From assembly GCA_027257055.1 (NCBI GenBank), contig JAPVLO010000003.1:9861501-9925500 (forward strand): 64,000 nt of DNA, written 5' to 3'. This document shows positions 58,259-64,000 of this stretch, piece after piece. The stretch comes from Cephalopachus bancanus. Taxonomy: Eukaryota; Chordata; Mammalia; Primates; Tarsiidae. Made by a program: the position numbers and the translations under genes. Every line of letters begins with the position of its first letter. The stretch's first letter is position 1. The notes beneath the pieces are model-generated. The model was not told the origin of the DNA. It worked only from the letters and a program-made list of their open reading frames with translations, and made no database searches.

Positions 58259-58398
58259 AGCTAATTTTTAAATTTTTTTGTAGAGACGAGGTCTCTCTAT
58301 ATTGCCTAGGCTGGTCTTGAACTTCTGGGATCAAGCGATCCTCCAACCTCGTCCTCTCAAAGTGCTGGGATTACAGGTGTGAACCATGAGGTCTGACC
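58259..58398 (-). mobile_element. Extra Alu left arm adjoining the dimer
   Basis: CTAATTTTTAAATTTTTTTG through TAGAGACGAGGTCTCTC to ATGAGGTCTGACC: linker plus left arm of an older type, forming a left-left-right structure with the preceding copy. Confidence 0.85.
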
Positions 58399-59480
58399 CC
58401 ATTAATACATGTTTTTAAAATGGTGAATCATCCTCATATTCCTAGAATAAATTCTACTTGTTTGATGTATTAATTCCTTAGGGATTTTGACAGGCTAATA
58501 CAATACTTTATGAACAATTTATGTTTAATAGGGATTAGCCTTTTAGGTTCTTTTTATCATGTTATCCTTTTTCAGTTTGAGTATCAAGATTATGCTGCTT
58601 TTATAAAATAGATTGAGAAGCTTTCCATTTTCTAACATTTGGGATGGTTTATTTAATAGGCCTTGAATGTTCTTTGATGTTTGGTAGACTTCAACTATGA
58701 AACTATTTGTTTCTTTGTGTATTTTTAATGAGTACATCTTTTTTTCCCAGTTAGTCTTAAGTTATTTTGGTAATTTATATTTCTTTCAGGAATCATTGTT
58801 TTCTTTAGATTTTCAAGTCTGTTGGAATAAATGGTGCATTCTATTCTATATTCTATTTGTCTGGATTCTTTGGTTGTTGATTTATTTATTTATTAATTTT
58901 TGAGTTGGTCTCTCACTCCATTGCCTAGGCTGGAGTGCAGTGGCATGCTCACGGCCACCCCAGCATCAACCTGCTGGGCTAAGGCAATTCCTCCGTCTCA
59001 GCCTTCCTAGTTGCCGGAGTTACAGGCGCGTACTACCATGCCTGGCTAAATTTTTGATTTATTGTAGAGGTGAGGTCTCGTCAAATTGCCCAGGCTGTTC
59101 TTGAACCCATGGGCTCAGGCTATCCCCTTATCTCGGCCTCCCATAGTGCTGGGATTACAGGCATGAGCCACCATGTCTGGCTAGTTGTTGATTCTTAAAT
59201 GTTATCTACTTCATTTGAATCTTCTGGATCTTATTTACTTTATGTGCTATGGCAATTTTTTATAGGCTCATATTTGTTTCTAACTCATTTTGAATAAGTT
59301 ATATTTGTTCAGGTTCTATCAGTAAATGCAGTGAGTAGCTTGTGTTGTTATTGATGTAGTCAGCATTCCTTTTCATATTTAAAATTGAAGCGCTGATATG
59401 TGTGTACTCTTCCTGGTCCAATGCCCAGTTTCTGATTTTTACTTAGTATATCTATGCTTTACTTAATTGGCAACTAACTG
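58399..59480 (-). mobile_element. L1M ORF2 relic, split by an Alu
   Basis: The reverse translation near 58,543-58,737 reads FIVEVYQTSKNIQGLLNKP and NLFYKSSIILILKLKKDN, a decayed ORF2 segment before the catalytic core. The Alu at 58,883 interrupts it. Confidence 0.7.
58883..59182 (-). mobile_element. Alu, dimer, with target-site duplication
   Basis: A TTTA tail, GAGTTGGTCTCTCACTCC to CATGTCTGGCT. GGTTGTTGATT and AGTTGTTGATT flank it. Confidence 0.93.
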
Positions 59481-60427
59481 CCCTCCAGTGATTGATTCTC
59501 TAGAATTGAGACCTACAGAACAGAAAACTGTAATTCATATGTTTGCTACTATCAGGGTTTTTCTTATCTTTATGGTCTCAAGCATATTACTCCTTGAGAT
59601 TCTATTTTGGAATGTACTACTGCCAATACCTCACTTCTTTCTTTCCTGTCATTTGTATCTTATCCTTTGTAGTCTCTACCTATACCTTAAGACATGCTAG
59701 TGGAGGAAAAGAGATTAAGGGAATTAACTTTTTTTTTTTCTATCTGAGGTGTGGAGATGGATTGCGTCCCATTTTTGTTTGGTTCAGATTTTAGGCTTTT
59801 AAATCCAAGGAAAATTATTAACCTCCTACCCTTCTATGTGACTTCTGTTCATAAGCAAAAACATAAATACATCAGGTTATATAATAAGTAGGAATCCCCC
59901 TGCCCCCGCTTAGTTTACTGCCATTTGTCTCATAATTAACTCCAGTTCCTCCTGAAGCCTGGCTTGTGATTGTCTGTAGTTTTCAGTTGTCTAGTCGTTT
60001 TGGGGGGGGGGTTGGAAAAATTTTTCCCTTTTCTTTGACTCTTGGGCATTTTATTAGGAAGTTGGAATATGCTGTTTTGGGGTTGTAGTGAAAAACCTTT
60101 TTAACAGAATGTGTGCTTCATTTTTTATCTAATTTTACATTTTAAATCTAGTTCTTTTCTTGTTTAAATCTTCATTAAACACATTTCATTTCTTTAATCC
60201 TACATTCACATCCAGTCACCATTTTCTATAAGACTTTATGACTATAATTATTTATACTACACATGAAATCGAAGTTCTGCCATGACTATTCTTCTGCTAG
60301 CCCCTCTCAAGTCATATGTAGTTCAGTTTAGCAAGTATTCATGGAAATTCAATATTGGGCACTATATTAGATGCTGAGGATACCAAAATGAAATATGGTG
60401 TTATAGCCCTAAAGAAACTCAATTGTA

Positions 60428-60733
60428 CTTTCTTTCTTTCTTTTTTCTTTTTTTGAGTTGGAGTCTCACTGTGTCGCCCAGGCTGGAGTGCAGTGTCACT
60501 CTCATGGCCACCCCAGCATTGACCTTCTGGGCTCCAGTGATCCTTCTGCCTCAGCCTTCCAAGTAGCAGGAACTATAAGTGTGCACTACCACGCCCGGCT
60601 AATTTTTTATTTATTGTAGAGATGAGGTCTCGTCAAGTTGCCCAGGCGGGTCACAAACCTGTAGGCTCAGGCAATCCACTCACCTCAGCCTCCCAAAGTG
60701 CTAGGATTACAGGCTGAGCCACCAAGCCCGGCC
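60428..60733 (-). mobile_element. Alu dimer, first part of a trimeric block
   Basis: GAGTTGGAGTCTCACTGTG to CCAAGCCCGGCC, near consensus. Confidence 0.95.
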
Positions 60734-60867
60734 TAATTTTTAATTTATTGTATTGATGAGGTTTTGCCAAGTTGACCAGACTGGTCTCGAACCTGCAGGC
60801 TCAGGCAATTGACTCTCCTCGGCCTCCCAAAGTGCTGGGATTACCAGCTGAGCCACCAAGCCTGACT
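60734..60867 (-). mobile_element. Extra Alu left arm adjoining the dimer
   Basis: TAATTTTTAATTTATTGTATTG, GAGGTTTTGCCAAGTTG to CCAAGCCTGACT: a second left arm of the lineage-specific type. Confidence 0.9.
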
Positions 60868-61254
60868 GAAGAATAGTTTTAAGGGAATAAAATAACCTTT
60901 CTTAAGTCATACAGCTTAGTAAATTTAAAGAGCTAGTTCTTGATTCCAGATCTGGCTAATGCCAAAGTTTCTTAACTATTCTGTGCTTTCTCTTTGCAGC
61001 CGATTTAATGTTCCTGGTTTCACTATTTAGCAATTTCTCAATGAGCTGTCATCTGACATGGTTATTTTCTCCCATGATTTCTGTAATCTCCATGTCACAT
61101 ATCAGTTTTTTCTCTGCTTTTAGGGATTAAATCCAGGAATAAAATTTGTCATTGTTTCTTTCCCTAATTTGTGGGAGATGAAAGGAGCAATAAGTCTAGA
61201 ATTTATTAGTTCTGGGCTTTCTGGAAGGATGACAGCGTAGTTTTGCAATCTTTG

Positions 61255-61405
61255 TGAATTTCCATGTAATAACATCCAGAAAAGTGAAAAATCATAAATA
61301 TACAGATCAGTGAATTTTCAAAATGAACACATCCATGTAATCACTATCTAGATAAACACTAGAACATTCATAATACCCTCCTAAGAGCCCCCTTTGTTAC
61401 ATGAT
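61255..61405 (+). mobile_element. L1M 3' UTR fragment
   Basis: GATCAGTGAATTTTCAAAATGAACACATCCATGTAATCAC is a standard L1M 3' UTR segment. Confidence 0.65.
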
Positions 61406-61488
61406 TTAAAGAGCCAGAGCAGGTTTTATTCATTATGGGGTGGGAAGGGATGTATCACTGAAAGTTTAAAGAATTTTGCTTAAATTAA

Positions 61489-61766
61489 TTTTTTTTTTTT
61501 TTTTTTTGAGTTGGAGTCTCACTCTGTTGCCCAGACTGGAGTGCAGCAGCCTCGACCTGCTGGGGCTCTGGCAGTCCTTCCGAAGCCTCAGCCTTTCAAG
61601 TAGCTGAAATTACAGACGCACGCTACCATGCCCAGCTCATTTAAAAAAATGTATTGTAAAGATAACCAAGTTGCCCAGGCGGGTCTCGAACCCGCAGGCT
61701 CAGCCAATCCACTCACCTCAGCCTCCCAAGGCACGGGATTACAGGCTGAACCACCCGAGCCCGGCT
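61489..61766 (-). mobile_element. Alu dimer with small deletions
   Basis: GAGTTGGAGTCTCACTCTG to CCCGAGCCCGGC. Part of the right arm (GTGGCCGCTCCCGGCCACC) is missing. Confidence 0.93.
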
Positions 61767-62150
61767 AAATTTATTTACTATTTTTTAAGTGAAAGGAAAG
61801 TTAGAATATTTGAGTGACCTGTCATAAAATGTTGGTCAAGAAGTGTGTTGTGGTAGAAAGAGCTTATAAAGTCAGGAGACCTACATCTAGGAGACTCTAT
61901 AGTAATGGGCTGGATAGCTTGGGATAAAAACTTAAAACTTAAGTCTTTTACTTGTGCAGTGAATGAGCTGACTGGATTACCAACTGAGTATTGTTCCTTC
62001 CTCAGGGGTCTCAGTTTTGGCTCTAAAGAGCTCCTCCTCCAAGTTTCTAACTTTTAATAATTTCAGCCTATCTTTTCTTCTGTTGGAATGGTAACTGTTT
62101 CTGCTGTATCTCTGTGATGACATAGTATTTACTTTTTGCCTTTTCTTTTT

Positions 62151-62405
62151 TTTTTTTGAGTTGGAGTGCAGTGGCTGCTCCTGGCCACCGCAGCCTCGAC
62201 CTGCTGGGCTCTGGCAATCCTTCCGCCTCAGCCTTCCAAGTAGCTGGAATTACAGGCATGCGTTACCACGCCCAGCTGATTTTTTGATTTATTGTAGAGA
62301 TGAAGTCTCGCTGCCCAGGCGGGTCTCGAACCCACGGGCTCAGGCAATCCACTCACCTCAGCCTCCCAAAGGCACGGGATTACAGGCTGAGCCACCGAGC
62401 CCGGC
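62151..62405 (-). mobile_element. Alu of the 5-base-deletion subtype, inserted in an older Alu tail
   Basis: Tail GAGTTGGAG runs directly into TGCAGTGG (a deletion between short repeats). It has GTCTCGCTGCCCAGG and CCCAAAGGCACGGG. TGCCTTTTCTTTTT flanks it. Confidence 0.95.
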
Positions 62406-62419
62406 TGCCTTTTCTTTTT

Positions 62420-63034
<615 letters not shown>

Positions 63035-63109
63035 TTTTTTTGCCTTTTCAACAACCTAGTTAACAATTTCATACCTACTTTTTTCTTTACACTATATTCT
63101 CTGTTCAAA

Positions 63110-63685
63110 ACTACTGTATTTTTTGTTTCCTGACTAGACTCTGACTGATACAGAAACCCAGGATTGGAGTTTTAACTTCCCACTTTGTGGTTTGCTTGTA
63201 TCTTATTAAGGTATCTGAAGTACTTGCTGCTTCTTGCTCATCAGATCCAATCAGTATAATATCATCAGTGTAGTATGCCAATGTGATGTGTGATCTCTTA
63301 ATATGATCAAAATCTCTGTGAACTACATTGGAGAGCAAGAGAGTTGAGATAGACCTGAAATAAGACTGAGAGTTGAACGAAGTACAAAGTGATTCTGTTT
63401 TTGTTTTTGCAAATTAACGTGGAAAGAAAAGCATTTCCTTACCAGGTTGTAAGAGTTGTGTTGATTTGATCCAGTAAAAATACTACATCTGTAGATGTAG
63501 AGCTGTCTATGTTTATGATAATTCACAGCCATTTCCAAGTTCCATCTACTGTAGGTAAAGATCAAATAGGTAAGTTAAATGAAATGTGATAGCTGTCACC
63601 ACCTTTTCTTTTTTCAAGTCTTTGATTATGGCACCAATTTCTGGGGTATCGTTTTTTGCTCACTTTGTCGATAATGAGAGGAATT
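63110..63685 (-). mobile_element. Endogenous retrovirus pol relic (reverse transcriptase)
   Basis: The reverse strand carries a decayed retroviral reverse transcriptase. Near 63,261-63,272 is YTDD, the position of the catalytic YxDD box, preceded by a VVHRDFDHI segment. Further upstream in the gene (63,520-63,570) a YSRWNLEMAVNYHKH stretch corresponds to the conserved substrate-binding region. Stops and frame changes split it. The family is not assigned and no LTR is seen nearby. Confidence 0.7.
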
Positions 63686-64000
63686 GCTAGGATTTCTCCT
63701 TGATCCTTCCTAACATACTGATCCCTACTCCATGGAACAGAAAATCAATATGATTGTGCTAGTTGCCAAATATGTCATTTCTAGTTATATACTAAGGAGC
63801 TGGGAATTAACCACATGATGGGTATGTGATTCTACTTGGCTCATTATGATTCAAAATTCAAGTTGTTCTAAAACTACTTGAATTTTGTTGTAGATAATCT
63901 CTAAGCCTCTGTTGCCTACATGATTTTTAAAAATAATTTTGATGAAAAAGCATACTTGTAGCATATGATATATATTATGATGTTCATTCTCCTAAAAAGG

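Overview
This is a mammalian, primate chromosomal window. Many dimeric 7SL-derived Alu elements of one distinctive type dominate it. They share GGCTCAGCCTGTAATCC in the left arm, the linker CTACAATAAATCAAAAAATTAG, and a tail that reads GAGTTGGAGTCTCAC on the reverse strand. Together with a young L1 tail (ACCTAACCCTGAATTGTACC then CCACATCTTTA) and the absence of tRNA-derived lorisoid SINEs, this suggests a tarsier. The species call is inference.

Three protein-coding loci can be anchored, in the same order and strand as human 9q31: FKTN - TAL2 - TMEM38B, all on +. Bases 1 to about 1,172 are probably the tail of the FKTN 3' UTR, ending at an AATAAA signal (inferred from position and gene order). 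TAL2 is a complete 108-codon bHLH gene at 22,155-22,481. TMEM38B begins with coding exon 1 at 53,166-53,277 inside a CpG island. Its intron 1 fills the rest of the window.

Two regulatory features stand out around TAL2. First, a TATA-containing CpG-island promoter lies 6.5 kb upstream (about 15.5-16.0 kb). It has a good splice donor, and a good splice acceptor lies 11 bases before the TAL2 ATG, which suggests an untranslated first exon. Second, two non-coding elements, about 10 kb upstream (12.10-12.34 kb) and 12 kb downstream (34.03-34.33 kb) of TAL2, share at least four short blocks in the same order. One block is a perfect K50-homeodomain palindrome (TAATCGGATTA) abutting an octamer-like site. 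They look like duplicated elements in cis.

The rest is repeats: L1 relics and young L1 tails, L2, MIR, hAT-type and mariner DNA transposons, an ERV LTR pair in inverted orientation (38.2 and 39.8 kb), an ERV pol relic (63.1-63.7 kb) and a DPPA2 processed pseudogene (minus strand, 27.96-29.25 kb). Unassigned stretches are listed as such. No tRNA, rRNA, CRISPR or bacterial feature was seen.
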